Source: Desulfovibrio desulfuricans
Lineage (GTDB): Bacteria; Desulfobacterota; Desulfovibrionia; Desulfovibrionales; Desulfovibrionaceae
Assembly (NCBI RefSeq): GCF_004801255.1
Contig: NZ_CP036295.1
Coordinates: forward strand, 3,186,001-3,250,000
Length of the DNA stretch: 64,000 nt
Direction of reading: 5' to 3'
Shown: piece by piece, positions 17,144 through 26,010 of the stretch
How positions within the stretch are numbered: the stretch's first letter is position 1
Layout of the letters: each line of letters opens with the position of its first letter
The notes under the pieces: generated by a model
What the model was told of the DNA's origin: nothing
The model's input: only the letters and a program-made list of their open reading frames with translations
Database searches by the model: none
Program-made: the position numbers and the translations under genes

Positions 17144-17173
17144 TTGAAAAGCGGCTTTTTCCTGTGCTAGATT
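17144..17173 (+). promoter_or_regulatory. Putative sigma-70 promoter of mfrABE
   Basis: TTGAAA (17144-17149) and TAGATT (17168-17173) are 18 bp apart, with three direct repeats just upstream. This would give a leader of about 115 nt. Confidence 0.45.
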
Positions 17174-17293
17174 TCACTATCTTTGAAGGACACATCCATT
17201 GATTGTGCACTCAATCAGCATTACTGTCCTGCTGCCAGCGGTAAAAACGCTGGCGCTCATGACAGCCCATTACCAATCATTGAGGAAACCCTT

Positions 17294-19126
17294 ATGACGC
17301 AGCAGTTTACACGCAGAAAATTTCTGCAATCGGCCTGCATCACCATCAGCGCGCTGACGGTGAACATGAGCGGCATTGAAAAAGCCCTTGCCGCAGCTGC
17401 CGGAGTCGGCCCCATGGCCACCTGCGACGTCCTGATCATCGGATCGGGCGGCGCTGGCCTGAGAGCCGCCGTAGCAGCCATGAAAAAGAACCCCAAACTC
17501 AACGTGGTTGTGGTCAGCAAATGCATGCCATCACGCAGCGCCACCTGTATGGCCGAGGGCGGCATCAACGGCGTCACCGATTTCAGCAAGGGCGACTCGT
17601 ACGAGCTGCACTGCTTTGATACGGTCAAGGGCGGCGACTACCTTGTGGATCAGGACTCCACCCTCAAGTTCTGCGAACAGGCCGGCCCGGCCATTCTTGA
17701 GCTGGACTACCTTGGCATGCCCTTTTCGCGTACGGCCGAGGGCAAGGTCAAGGCGCGGCCCTTTGGCGGCGCTTCCAAGGTGCGCTGCAATTACTCCGCC
17801 GACAAGACCGGCCACATTGTCGCCCATACCTGTCTGGACGACGCCCTGAACAACGGCGTCAAATTCCTTATGGATCATGAGTTGCTGGATGTGGCCGTGG
17901 ACAATGGCCGCTGCGAGGGCGCGGTGCTGCGCAACATCCGCACGGGCGAAATCGCCCCTGTGCGCGCCAAGGCCGTGGTGCTTGCCACAGGCGGCTACAC
18001 CCGCATTTTCTGGAACCGCACCTCCACCCCCTACATTGCCACCGGCGACGGCGTGGCGGCAGCCCTGCGGGCTGGCGTGCCCTTTAAAGACCCGGAGATG
18101 GTGCAGTTTCACCCCACCGGCGTGGTGCACGGCGGCGTGCTGATTACCGAGGCCGCGCGCGGCGAGGGCGGCTACCTGCTCAACAACAAGGGCGAGCGAT
18201 TCATGAAGGCCTACGCCCCCTCCAAGATGGAACTTGGCCCCCGCGACATCGTCGCCCGCGCCATCGAGACGGAAATCCGCGAAGGACGCGGCTACGGGCA
18301 GGGTCTGGAATCCTACGTGCTGCTCGACCTGAGGCATCTGGGCAGGGATAAGATTGTGAATGACCTTCCGCAGATCCGTCACGTGGGCAAGCTGTTTGAA
18401 AATATCGACCTGGTGGATCAGCCCATGGTCATCCGCCCCACGGCCCACTACTCCATGGGCGGTATTGAAGTGAACAGGTTTGACGACATGTCCACCGTTG
18501 TGCCCGGCCTGTTTACCGCTGGCGAGGCTTCGTGCGTGTCCATCCACGGCGCCAACCGCCTGGGCGGCAACTCGCTGGCCGACGCAGTGGTCACCGGCAA
18601 GATCGCGGGCGACGGCGCCGCGACCTTTGCCAGCCAGGCCGACTTTGCCGCTGGCAAACGTCTTGCCGACATCACCGCACGCTGGCAGAGCCGCTTCCGC
18701 GATGCCACAAACGGCGGCGATGCCAAGCAGCTGTATGCCATCCGCGAAGAAATGGGCGCGCAGCTCTGGGACAACATGGGCATTTTCCGCACCCAGGCCA
18801 AGCTCGACGCCCTGACCGGCACGCTGAACGACCTGCGCTCGCGCTACGACGCCCTGCGCGTGCCCAACGCCAACCCCGTCTACAATACGGTATTCACCGA
18901 ATATGTGGAGCTGGGCAACATGCTGCAACTAGCCCAGGCCGCCTGCCTTGCCGCCTCCGAGCGCAAGGAATCACGCGGCGCGCACACCCGCGAGGATTTC
19001 CCCAAGCGCGACGACGCAAACTTTCTCAAGCACAGCATGGTCACCATGGACGACAGCGGCAAGATGCGCATGGGCTGGAAAGACGTGGAAATCACCAAAT
19101 TCAAGCCTGAGGAGCGGAAATACTAA
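17294..19126 (+). CDS. mfrA: Tat-exported fumarate reductase flavoprotein subunit (MfrA/SdhA-like)
   Basis: A 610-residue protein; the start at 17294 follows GAGGAAA. The N terminus TRRKFLQSACITISALTVNM is a twin-arginine signal, which cytoplasmic succinate dehydrogenases and fumarate reductases lack. The FAD domain follows (CDVLIIGSGGAGLRAAVAAM), then the active-site HPTGVVHGGVLITEAARGEGG, the HYSMGGIEVN segment and the FAD-contact ANRLGGNSLADAVVTG. This matches the periplasmic 8-methylmenaquinol:fumarate reductase (MfrABE) known from Wolinella and Campylobacter. The two downstream genes supply the Fe-S and CCG subunits, and no cytochrome b subunit is present. Confidence 0.85.
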   Translation: MTQQFTRRKFLQSACITISALTVNMSGIEKALAAAAGVGPMATCDVLIIGSGGAGLRAAVAAMKKNPKLNVVVVSKCMPSRSATCMAEGGINGVTDFSKGDSYELHCFDTVKGGDYLVDQDSTLKFCEQAGPAILELDYLGMPFSRTAEGKVKARPFGGASKVRCNYSADKTGHIVAHTCLDDALNNGVKFLMDHELLDVAVDNGRCEGAVLRNIRTGEIAPVRAKAVVLATGGYTRIFWNRTSTPYIATGDGVAAALRAGVPFKDPEMVQFHPTGVVHGGVLITEAARGEGGYLLNNKGERFMKAYAPSKMELGPRDIVARAIETEIREGRGYGQGLESYVLLDLRHLGRDKIVNDLPQIRHVGKLFENIDLVDQPMVIRPTAHYSMGGIEVNRFDDMSTVVPGLFTAGEASCVSIHGANRLGGNSLADAVVTGKIAGDGAATFASQADFAAGKRLADITARWQSRFRDATNGGDAKQLYAIREEMGAQLWDNMGIFRTQAKLDALTGTLNDLRSRYDALRVPNANPVYNTVFTEYVELGNMLQLAQAACLAASERKESRGAHTREDFPKRDDANFLKHSMVTMDDSGKMRMGWKDVEITKFKPEERKY

Positions 19127-20085
19127 TGGCCACCATCATCATTGACCGCTTTGACGGCAAAAACAGGTTTGAGCAGAGCTACAAGCTGGATGCGGCGGAC
19201 GTAGCCGGCAAAACCGTGCTCAATACCCTGCTGTTCATCAAGCAGACCCAGGACCCCACGCTCAACTTCACCGCCTCCTGCCGCTGCGCCATCTGCGGCG
19301 CGTGCGCCGTGCGCGTAAACGGGCATGCGATGCTGGCCTGCGACACCAAGATGGACGACCTTATCCAGACCTACGGCTCGGATACGTTCCGTATTGCGCC
19401 GCTGGCCAACTTCAAGGTCATCTCCGACCTTGTGGTGGACTGGGAACCCGCCATGGAAAACCTGCGCAAAATCCATCCCGGCATGGTGGCAAAGTCCGAA
19501 TTTTCCATGAAGGAAGGCTGCCGCCAAAACCAGAAAGATTTTGACCGCATTATCAAGCAGTGGGACTGCATCCTCTGCGGCGCCTGCGCCTCCGAGTGCA
19601 ACAAGCTCAGCGCCGACAACCGCGACTACATGGAACCCTTTGTCTTTACCCACGCATGGCGCGCGGCCAACGACTCGCGCTCCAAAGACCCCCTGCTGCA
19701 CGGCAAACCCGCAGTGGCTGGCGGTCTGTGGAACTGCGTGCACTGTCAGGAATGCGCCAACCGCTGCCCCAAGGGCATCAGCGCAGCCGACGACATCGCC
19801 GGGCTGCGGGGCATGGTCATGGCCAAGGGTATGACCGAGGGCGTCGGCCCGGCCCACGCCAAGTCGTTTTACACCGATCTGGTGGAAGACTCTGGCCGCC
19901 TCAACGAAGTGCGGCTTGCCCTGCGCACCGAGGGCATCAGCACCATTGCCCGCGCGGGCATGGCTGTTACCCTGCTGCGTCAGGGCAAAATGAATCCGCT
20001 TGAGGCCTTTGGCGGCGAAACCATTGAAGGGCACGACGCCCTGGTGAAGATGATTCAGGCGGCCCACGCCGCGGAAAAGGAGTAG
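19126..20085 (+). CDS. mfrB: Fumarate reductase iron-sulfur subunit (MfrB)
   Basis: A 319-residue protein that overlaps the mfrA stop by one base and has GAGGAGCGG upstream. The ferredoxin-like domain has CRCAICGACAVRVNGHAMLAC for the 2Fe-2S cluster. CILCGACASECN and CVHCQECANRCPKG ligate the two further clusters ([4Fe-4S] and [3Fe-4S] in relatives). It relays electrons from the quinol-side subunit to the flavin of MfrA. It has no signal peptide, as expected if it is carried through the Tat pore with MfrA. Confidence 0.9.
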   Translation: MATIIIDRFDGKNRFEQSYKLDAADVAGKTVLNTLLFIKQTQDPTLNFTASCRCAICGACAVRVNGHAMLACDTKMDDLIQTYGSDTFRIAPLANFKVISDLVVDWEPAMENLRKIHPGMVAKSEFSMKEGCRQNQKDFDRIIKQWDCILCGACASECNKLSADNRDYMEPFVFTHAWRAANDSRSKDPLLHGKPAVAGGLWNCVHCQECANRCPKGISAADDIAGLRGMVMAKGMTEGVGPAHAKSFYTDLVEDSGRLNEVRLALRTEGISTIARAGMAVTLLRQGKMNPLEAFGGETIEGHDALVKMIQAAHAAEKE

Positions 20086-20089
20086 CCGT

Positions 20090-20944
20090 ATGCAGACCGA
20101 ATTCGCCTTTTTTCCCGGCTGCGTGCTGACTCAGGCCGCCAAGGAATCCAGGATGGCTCTTGAGGCCGTAGCCCCCAAGCTCGGCATTACGCTTAAAGAA
20201 ATACCCGGCTGGAGCTGCTGCGGCGCTTCACAGGCGCAGGATGTGGACCCCGTGGCAACCCTGGTCGCCAACGCCCGCAACCTTGCCCTGGCCGAAAAAA
20301 TGGGCCTGCCCGTGCTGACCTCGTGCAGCACCTGCCTGCTTATGCTGCGCCGGGCCAAGGCCGAGCTCGACGGCGGCAAGAAGGACCGCATCAATACCTT
20401 TCTTGCCAAGGGCAATATGTCCTACGCGGGCACAAGCGAAGTAACCAGCCTGCTCTGGGTGCTGGCCCAAAATGCCCAGATGCTCAAATCCAGGGTGGTC
20501 AGACCGCTCGCGGGCCTCAAGGTTGCGGCGTTTTACGGCTGCCACAGCCTGCGTCCCGAGCACGCCCTTGGCTTTGAAAGCGCCGTAAACCCCTCGAGCT
20601 TTGAAACCGTGGTGGCCGCCCTTGGCGCGCAGACCGTCCCCTTTACCAAAAGGCTCGATTGCTGCGGCTTCCACGCCGTGTACCCGGCGGAAAAATCCGT
20701 CATGCGCATGACCGGCCAGATTGTGGACAGCGCGGCGGCCTCCGGCGCCACCTGTCTTGTAACCCCCTGCCCGCTCTGCCAGATGCAGCTCGACATTTAT
20801 CAGGAAGCGGCGCAGGATATCTCCAGGTCCAAGGCCCGCATGCCCGTGCTGCACCTTTCGCAGCTGGTTGGCCTTGCGCTGGGTGTCCCGGCCAAGGCTC
20901 TGGGCCTCGACTACAACGTCGTTGACGCAACCAAGGTGGCCTAA
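20090..20944 (+). CDS. mfrE: Fumarate reductase CCG-domain subunit (MfrE/SdhE type)
   Basis: A 284-residue protein, four bases after mfrB. It has two CCG repeats: FFPGCVLTQ with GWSCCGASQ, and AFYGCHSLRPEH with RLDCCGFHAVY. These are the heterodisulfide-reductase-B-like cysteine motifs that bind Fe-S clusters and replace cytochrome b anchors in type-E succinate:quinone oxidoreductases. The protein would dock the complex to the membrane and take electrons from a (methyl)menaquinol. Confidence 0.88.
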   Translation: MQTEFAFFPGCVLTQAAKESRMALEAVAPKLGITLKEIPGWSCCGASQAQDVDPVATLVANARNLALAEKMGLPVLTSCSTCLLMLRRAKAELDGGKKDRINTFLAKGNMSYAGTSEVTSLLWVLAQNAQMLKSRVVRPLAGLKVAAFYGCHSLRPEHALGFESAVNPSSFETVVAALGAQTVPFTKRLDCCGFHAVYPAEKSVMRMTGQIVDSAAASGATCLVTPCPLCQMQLDIYQEAAQDISRSKARMPVLHLSQLVGLALGVPAKALGLDYNVVDATKVA

Positions 20945-21000
20945 CAGCCTCTGACATATCAACAACGGGCGACCATTACCCCTTGGTCGCCCAGTGCGCG

Positions 21001-21030
21001 CCCCCTCTTGAACCCTACCCAAGAGGGGGT
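21001..21030 (+). terminator. Hairpin after mfrABE
   Basis: CCCCCTCTTG (21001-21010) pairs with CAAGAGGGGG (21020-21029). Only TT follows, so this is a weak first terminator before the stronger one at 21047. Confidence 0.7.
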
Positions 21031-21046
21031 TGCGCGTTGCAATAGC

Positions 21047-21080
21047 AAAGCGCCCGGCCAAGACGACCGGGCGCTTTTTA
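21047..21080. terminator. Bidirectional terminator between mfrE and cheV
   Basis: AAAGCGCCCGG (21047-21057) pairs with CCGGGCGCTTT (21067-21077), followed by TT. The A-rich other side lets it act on the convergent cheV transcript too. Confidence 0.85.
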
Positions 21081-21119
21081 TCTGTAAAACTGGACTGGCT
21101 GCGGGCGGACGTTGAACGT

Positions 21120-22061
21120 CTACCCCCAGGCCTGGGTCACCAGATCGTACAGCTTGACCGAAAGCACCTTGAGGTCAGGCTTGGTGTACTGCACGTCAGC
21201 TCCCACAACGGCGCATTTTTTGGCCAGGGCGTCGTTGATCATGGACGAGAATATGGCCACCGGCAAGTTTTGGAGAATCTTGTCGTCCTTGACGTGTTTG
21301 CACAGGGCAAGGCCGTCCATGCCGGGCATTTCGATGTCTGTAATAATGCCGTGCACAAAGTCGGAGATGGGGCGTTCTTCCTTTTCGCACCGGTCGCGCA
21401 GCCCCTTGAGGTAATCCCACGCCTCCTGGCCGTTGACCTTCTGCGTCACGGTAAAACGGCCTTCCTTGTTGAGCAGATCAAGCAGAAGGCTGCGGATGCT
21501 GCTCGAGTCGTCCACATGCAGGATATTGTATGTTTTTTCGCCGCTGTGCTTCATGTCCGACGCGTCAAAGCGTATGGCCATGGCGGGGTGCAGCTCGGCA
21601 ACAATGGCCTCGAGGTCGAGCAAAAAGATCACCCTTTCTTCCAGGCGCACCACGCCAGTTACCGAACTGCGGCTCACATTCTGCAAAAACTGCCCCGGCG
21701 CTTCCACATCCGTCCAGCTGAGCCGGTAGATGCGGTTGACCCCAGACACCAGAAAGCCCGTGCACACGCCGTTGAACTCGGTGACGATGACCTTGGCGTC
21801 CTCATTTTCAATGGGGCCGCTGCCCAAAAACTGGGCCATATCAATCAGCGGAACCACACGCCCGTTGCGGTGCAAAAACGCGCCCAAAAGAGCCTTGTGG
21901 CGCATTTCCGGCATGGCCGTTACCGGCTGACGACGGCCAATTTCAACAACCTTGGCCACGTTAAGCCCGTAGTGGGCCTCGTAGCCGTCCTGGTTGACGA
22001 AAAATTCAACAATTTCCAGCTCATTGGTGCCGGTTTCCAGCAGGATGTTGGTCTGCGCCAT
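21120..22061 (-). CDS. cheV: Chemotaxis coupling protein CheV (CheW-receiver)
   Basis: A 313-residue protein. The start at 22061 (MAQTNILLETGTNELEIVEF) has an ACGGAGAG ribosome site; the upstream extension is rejected. Residues 1-165 form a CheW-like domain (YGLNVAKVVEIGRRQPVTAMP, NGRVVPLIDMAQFLG). The C-terminal part is a receiver whose phosphoacceptor is the Asp in GIITDIEMPGMDG, with the acidic pair in ILHVDDSSSIR. CheV links chemoreceptors to CheA and tunes adaptation. It is a single gene here, away from a che cluster. Confidence 0.93.
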   Translation of the reverse strand: MAQTNILLETGTNELEIVEFFVNQDGYEAHYGLNVAKVVEIGRRQPVTAMPEMRHKALLGAFLHRNGRVVPLIDMAQFLGSGPIENEDAKVIVTEFNGVCTGFLVSGVNRIYRLSWTDVEAPGQFLQNVSRSSVTGVVRLEERVIFLLDLEAIVAELHPAMAIRFDASDMKHSGEKTYNILHVDDSSSIRSLLLDLLNKEGRFTVTQKVNGQEAWDYLKGLRDRCEKEERPISDFVHGIITDIEMPGMDGLALCKHVKDDKILQNLPVAIFSSMINDALAKKCAVVGADVQYTKPDLKVLSVKLYDLVTQAWG

Positions 22062-22252
22062 GGAAAAGCTCTCCGTTGGGCCAAGGCCCGTTAATGTCGG
22101 ACGGCAGATCTGTACCTGTTGCTGCCAGCCGGTGAGCAAAGCTTACGCTGCCTTTCTTATCGGTAGCCTGATGCAAACATTTAGCCATAAGACCTCCGTA
22201 AGCGATTTTTTTTCGCGCTTTGCAAGGAGGCATCCTAAACATTCATCATACG

Positions 22253-23164
22253 CTACATATCAAGAAAAAGCCGCGTGGACATGTAACGCTCGCCCGTATC
22301 GCAGGCAAACGTGACAATATTTTTGCCCTGCATCTCGGGCCGGGCCGCCAGTTCGAGCGCCGCACGCACGTTGGAACCTGTGGATATGCCGACCATAAGC
22401 CCCTGCGCCATGAGCTGACGCGCAGTTTTTATGGCTTGCTCGCCGTCCATCTGGATAATTTCGTCCAGCAGGCCCCGGTCAAGGATGGGCGGCACAAAAT
22501 CCGCGCCGATACCCTGGATGAGATGCGGCCCGGCCTTGCCGCCCGAAAGCACCGGCGAAGCCGCAGGCTCCACGGCAACAACCTTGAAGCCGGGGATATG
22601 CTCTTTAAGAAAACGCCCCGTGCCGGTAATGGACGAGCCGGAACCCACGCCCGCCACAAGCACGTCCATTTTGCCCACGCTGTCCTTGAAAATTTCCGGC
22701 CCAGTGGTTTTATAGTGGGCAATCACGGCCTGCGGGTTGGTAAACTGCCCAAGCACAAAGCCATCCTGCTCTTCGGCAATGCGTTTTGCTGCGGCCACGG
22801 CCCCGCTCATGCCCTGCGCGGCCGGTGTAAGCACCAGCTCCGCACCCAGCGCCCGCAGCAGATTGCGGCGCTCGACGCTCATGGATTCGGGCATGGTCAA
22901 CACGCAGCGCAGGCCGCGCATGGGGGCAACCAGGGCCATGCCTATGCCCATGTTGCCGCTGGTGGCTTCAACCAGCAGCCCGCCGGGTTCAATACGGCCT
23001 TCATCCAGAGCCTCTTCAATGAGGTAAAAGGCCACCCTGTCTTTGATGGAACCGCCAGGGTTGCGGTTTTCAAGCTTCAGCCAGACCGTGCCGGGCAGAT
23101 CGTGCGAAAGGTCAAGACGAAGCAGGGGAGTATTGCCGATGGTTTGCAAGACACTGGTCAACAT
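22253..23164 (-). CDS. cysK: Cysteine synthase (O-acetylserine sulfhydrylase)
   Basis: A 303-residue PLP enzyme. The Schiff-base lysine is K41 in NPGGSIKDRVA. EATSGNMGIGMA is the substrate loop, AGVGSGSSITGTGRFLKE binds the PLP phosphate, and VGISTGSNVRAALELA completes the fold. It joins O-acetylserine and sulfide to cysteine. TSGNMGI (rather than TSGNTGI) fits a CysK/CysM-like group. Some anaerobe homologues act on other beta-substituted serines. Confidence 0.92.
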   Translation of the reverse strand: MLTSVLQTIGNTPLLRLDLSHDLPGTVWLKLENRNPGGSIKDRVAFYLIEEALDEGRIEPGGLLVEATSGNMGIGMALVAPMRGLRCVLTMPESMSVERRNLLRALGAELVLTPAAQGMSGAVAAAKRIAEEQDGFVLGQFTNPQAVIAHYKTTGPEIFKDSVGKMDVLVAGVGSGSSITGTGRFLKEHIPGFKVVAVEPAASPVLSGGKAGPHLIQGIGADFVPPILDRGLLDEIIQMDGEQAIKTARQLMAQGLMVGISTGSNVRAALELAARPEMQGKNIVTFACDTGERYMSTRLFLDM

Positions 23165-23336
23165 GTAAACACTTGCCTCTCGTTAAAAAAAAGCCAGGAA
23201 ATTCGTATTGATGGCAGATATTCGCTTTACAACAGAAAGATTTTGCTTAACTGTTGAGACATAATCATAGAAGAAAGCGTTTGCATTGGCAATTTTTGGA
23301 CGCACTGGCGTAAACAGACCACATTGGGAGGACACC

Positions 23337-23792
23337 ATGAAGATTCTTGCCGCATTGTTCGCTGCCCTTGTGATTACACTTTCCGGCGGCCTTGCCCAGG
23401 CAAAGCCCGATACCGTAGAGCTATACACTGAAGCCGTTATGATCGGCGACGTTCCCGCGCTCGAGACGCTGCTGGCCCCAAACTACTGGCACATCAACGC
23501 CAACGGCCATATTGAGGACAAGGAACACTTTATCAATACCATAAAAAACAAGGAACTGGTCATCGACCGGCTTACCTTTACCAACGCCCGTACTGCCATG
23601 ATAGGCGACTCAAAGCTTATCACAGGCACTGGCTATCTCAAGGCCAAGGCAACGCCCGCTCTCCCCGTGGGCCTTATGCGCATCACCGTGGTGGTGGTTT
23701 CCAACAAGGGCCGCGAGCAGGTTGTGCTGTTCCAGGGCACGCCTGTTATCTCCACCGAAGACTGCAACGACGGCAACTGCAAGATACAGTAG
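23337..23792 (+). CDS. Secreted NTF2/SnoaL-like protein
   Basis: A 151-residue protein; the start at 23337 follows TTGGGAGGA. Residues 1-22 are a Sec signal peptide (MKILAALFAALVITLSGGLAQA). The mature part follows a DUF4440/SnoaL-type cone fold: an early helix with EAVMIGDVPALETLLAPNYWHINANG, then beta strands. No catalytic residues can be assigned. It is probably a periplasmic binding or stress protein. It is followed by three tandem hairpins. Confidence 0.75.
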   Translation: MKILAALFAALVITLSGGLAQAKPDTVELYTEAVMIGDVPALETLLAPNYWHINANGHIEDKEHFINTIKNKELVIDRLTFTNARTAMIGDSKLITGTGYLKAKATPALPVGLMRITVVVVSNKGREQVVLFQGTPVISTEDCNDGNCKIQ

Positions 23793-23802
23793 CCGCGCAA
23801 TA

Positions 23803-23939
23803 CATGCAGCCCCGCTCTGTCCGTCAGGCGGGGCTGCATGCCGGGAGCTCAGGCTCCCGGCCTGTGTTTTCAGGGACACTACCTCGCTCGTCCATGCAGA
23901 CGCAAAAAGCCGCCCCTGATGGCAGGGGCGGCTTTTTGC
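23803..23939. terminator. Three tandem hairpins, the last a bidirectional terminator
   Basis: Hairpin 1: CATGCAGCCCCGC (23803-23815) with 23828-23840. Hairpin 2: CCGGGAGC-tcag-GCTCCCGG (23841-23860). Hairpin 3: GCAAAAAGCCGCCCCTG (23902-23918) with 23923-23939, flanked by A5 and T5. The third is a clear terminator for the secreted protein gene and for the convergent yceI-like gene. Confidence 0.85.
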
Positions 23940-23984
23940 CATACTGCGGGGTATGGCGTCCCGCAGTACGCGTGGAGGATAAAC

Positions 23985-24500
23985 CTAGACCGGCGAAACT
24001 TCAAAACTGGCGGCAACCCGTACCCGATCGCCCACTATGGCGGCGGGTATGTTGGTCCCGATGCCAAAATCGCTACGGTTCAGCTCGCCTGTAATGCTGA
24101 ACGACTGTGTTTCCTTGTTGTTGATGGGGTTGGTGATCCTGTCGCTGGCTGTAATGTTGAAGGTCACCTCGCGGGAGGTGCCGCGCATGGATAGAAGCCC
24201 GGAAATGGTACCGGTCTTGTCCGCGCCCAGCAGCACGGCTGTGCTCTGGAAGGTCAGCTCGGGGTACCTTGCCACGTCAAAAAAATCCGCCGTGCGCAAA
24301 TGCTCGTCTCGCGCATGCACATGGGTATCAATACCGGCGGCCTTGGCGGTCATGGAAAATACGGCGTCCGAAAGGTCGCTGTTGCCCACTTCAAGATCAA
24401 TATCCACATCCGCAAAGCGGCCGTTAATGTCCGTAATCATGAGATGCCGCACCACAAAACCCAGATGCGAATGGTCGGGATCGTTCTTCCAGCTAGCCAT
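23985..24500 (-). CDS. YceI-family lipocalin-like protein
   Basis: A 171-residue protein. The start at 24500 has a strong AGGAGG ribosome site; the 11 upstream in-frame residues are not needed. Family features are WKNDPDHSHLGFVVRHLMITDINGRF, RTADFFDVARYPELTFQS, GLLSMRGTSREVTFNI and RSDFGIG. YceI proteins bind isoprenoid-type ligands and are often induced by acid or envelope stress. Most are periplasmic, but no signal peptide is visible here, so this one is probably cytoplasmic. Confidence 0.9.
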   Translation of the reverse strand: MASWKNDPDHSHLGFVVRHLMITDINGRFADVDIDLEVGNSDLSDAVFSMTAKAAGIDTHVHARDEHLRTADFFDVARYPELTFQSTAVLLGADKTGTISGLLSMRGTSREVTFNITASDRITNPINNKETQSFSITGELNRSDFGIGTNIPAAIVGDRVRVAASFEVSPV

Positions 24501-24733
24501 AACAACCTCCTGCAACATGCAGGTTGTACTCAAAATGTATTGGCTGTTTTTGCGGCAACATCTGCCAGCAAAAACATACTTTCACGCTATGAAATAAAAA
24601 TAAGGTTCCACTCCGCAGAGTCAAGCGGCGCAAGCCGGTTTTTATGAAATAACCCAGGGACCCAACAAACACTGGCGGCCCGCCGGCATCGGCGGCGGCA
24701 GCGGCGACCACAAAGCCGCCGCTGCGCCCTGCC

Positions 24734-25216
24734 CTAAAACACGCCAGGCAAGCCGTGATCGCGCAGGGCCGCGTCGCACGAGCCGATATGATAGGTGGTG
24801 TGCGAGGCCAACATGACCATCATGGCCGCATAGCTGAGGTCCCGGCCAATCTTTTTGCTCACCCTTTCCTGCAGTTTGGTAAGATCGGCATCGGCCAGAG
24901 CGGCTATCCGAGCGTCCACCGCGCCTTTGACATCGTCGCCATAGGCTTTCATGGCAGTCCTGCTCACCAGATGCCGCCCCTGCTCCCTGAGCATCAGCAC
25001 GCCTATTTCGTCGGGCGCGGGCAAAAAGGTATCAGAGTCGTTTTCGAGTATAAAAAAATTCAGAACGGCAATGGCATGCGCCACCTGCTGCCATACAGGC
25101 CAGCCGCCGTTGGTTTCGGCCCAGATGTTGTCGGGGCAGACATCCATAAACTGGGCCAGAAGGTCCCAGGCACGCTGGAAGGGGGCATCAAGAGCTGTAA
25201 CTATCTCTCTGGACAT
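24734..25216 (-). CDS. DinB-like four-helix metal-binding protein
   Basis: A 160-residue all-helical protein with the histidine pattern of the DinB/YfiT superfamily: one His in QQVAHAIAVLNFF and two in ASHTTYHIGSCDAALRD. Relatives include thiol-dependent transferases and damage-induced proteins of unknown reaction. The length and the C-terminal H-x3-H fit. The substrate cannot be predicted. Confidence 0.75.
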   Translation of the reverse strand: MSREIVTALDAPFQRAWDLLAQFMDVCPDNIWAETNGGWPVWQQVAHAIAVLNFFILENDSDTFLPAPDEIGVLMLREQGRHLVSRTAMKAYGDDVKGAVDARIAALADADLTKLQERVSKKIGRDLSYAAMMVMLASHTTYHIGSCDAALRDHGLPGVF

Positions 25217-25390
25217 GGGACATTACCTCACTCTGTAAAAGTTTGAGGATACCGGTCGCGACTGCGCAGGCAGCCTGGGCAGGCATCGGGGCGCAAGCCC
25301 CCTGACAAGCCAAAAACCGCCGCAGCTCCGCGATAGCGGGCGTACGGCGGTTCAGCATGGCACAGGGCAGGCAAGGCCTGTCGCTACGGA

Positions 25391-25900
25391 CTATTCGAAG
25401 CGGCTTGCCCCGGTGATAAGCACCATGTCGGTGGGCACATTTTCATGAAAGCCCACGGTCTTGGTCTTTACCTTGGCAATTTTATCCACAACTTCAAGAC
25501 CTTCGGTCACCTTGCCAAAAACGCAGTAGCCCCAGCCGTCAAGGGTGGGAGAGCTGTGGTTAAGAAAATCATTGTCCACCAGGTTGATGAAAAACTGGCC
25601 GGTGGCGCTGTGCGGGTCGCGGGTGCGGGCCATGGCAAGCGTGCCGCGCTCGTTTTTCAGGCCGTTGTCGGCTTCGTTGGTTACGGGCTCACGGGTGGGC
25701 TTTTCGTCCATACGCGCGCCAAGACCGCCGCCCTGAATCATGAAACCGGGGATAACGCGGTGAAAAATGGTGTTGGCGTAAAAGCCGTCATCCACATATT
25801 TCAAAAAATTGGCAACGGTTTGGGGGGCCTTGTCGGCAAAAAGCTCCACCAGAATGTCGCCGGAGGAGGTCTCCAGCAAAACCGTAGGATTGTCGGACAT
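25391..25900 (-). CDS. Cyclophilin-type peptidyl-prolyl cis-trans isomerase
   Basis: A 169-residue protein. The start at 25900 ([20 protein letters not shown]) has AGGAG upstream; the 92-residue upstream open frame is rejected. The core motifs [32 protein letters not shown] and [15 protein letters not shown] carry the active Arg, Gln and Phe residues. No signal peptide is present, so it is a cytoplasmic PpiB-type foldase. Confidence 0.93.
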   Translation of the reverse strand: MSDNPTVLLETSSGDILVELFADKAPQTVANFLKYVDDGFYANTIFHRVIPGFMIQGGGLGARMDEKPTREPVTNEADNGLKNERGTLAMARTRDPHSATGQFFINLVDNDFLNHSSPTLDGWGYCVFGKVTEGLEVVDKIAKVKTKTVGFHENVPTDMVLITGASRFE

Positions 25901-26010
25901 GGGTGCTCCTTGAATGATTGTTCTGCACAGCGGGCGCTCCCCGCTATTGCCGGAATATAGGGCAAGGAAGCCCGGATGACAATGCCCGTTTAGCGGTATA
26001 GGCTGCAAGC

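Larger units (their letters stand above)
16918..17293 (+). other. mfrABE leader region
   Basis: 376 bp without a supported gene; short open frames here have no ribosome site. It holds three direct repeats (17105-17131), a sigma-70-like promoter (17144-17173) and the small palindrome TGATTG-tgcact-CAATCA (17200-17217) in what would be the 5' untranslated region. Confidence 0.55.

Noticed and set aside
25350..25380. TGGCAC-containing sequence as a sigma-54 promoter
   Set aside because: The -12 TTGC element is missing at the needed spacing.
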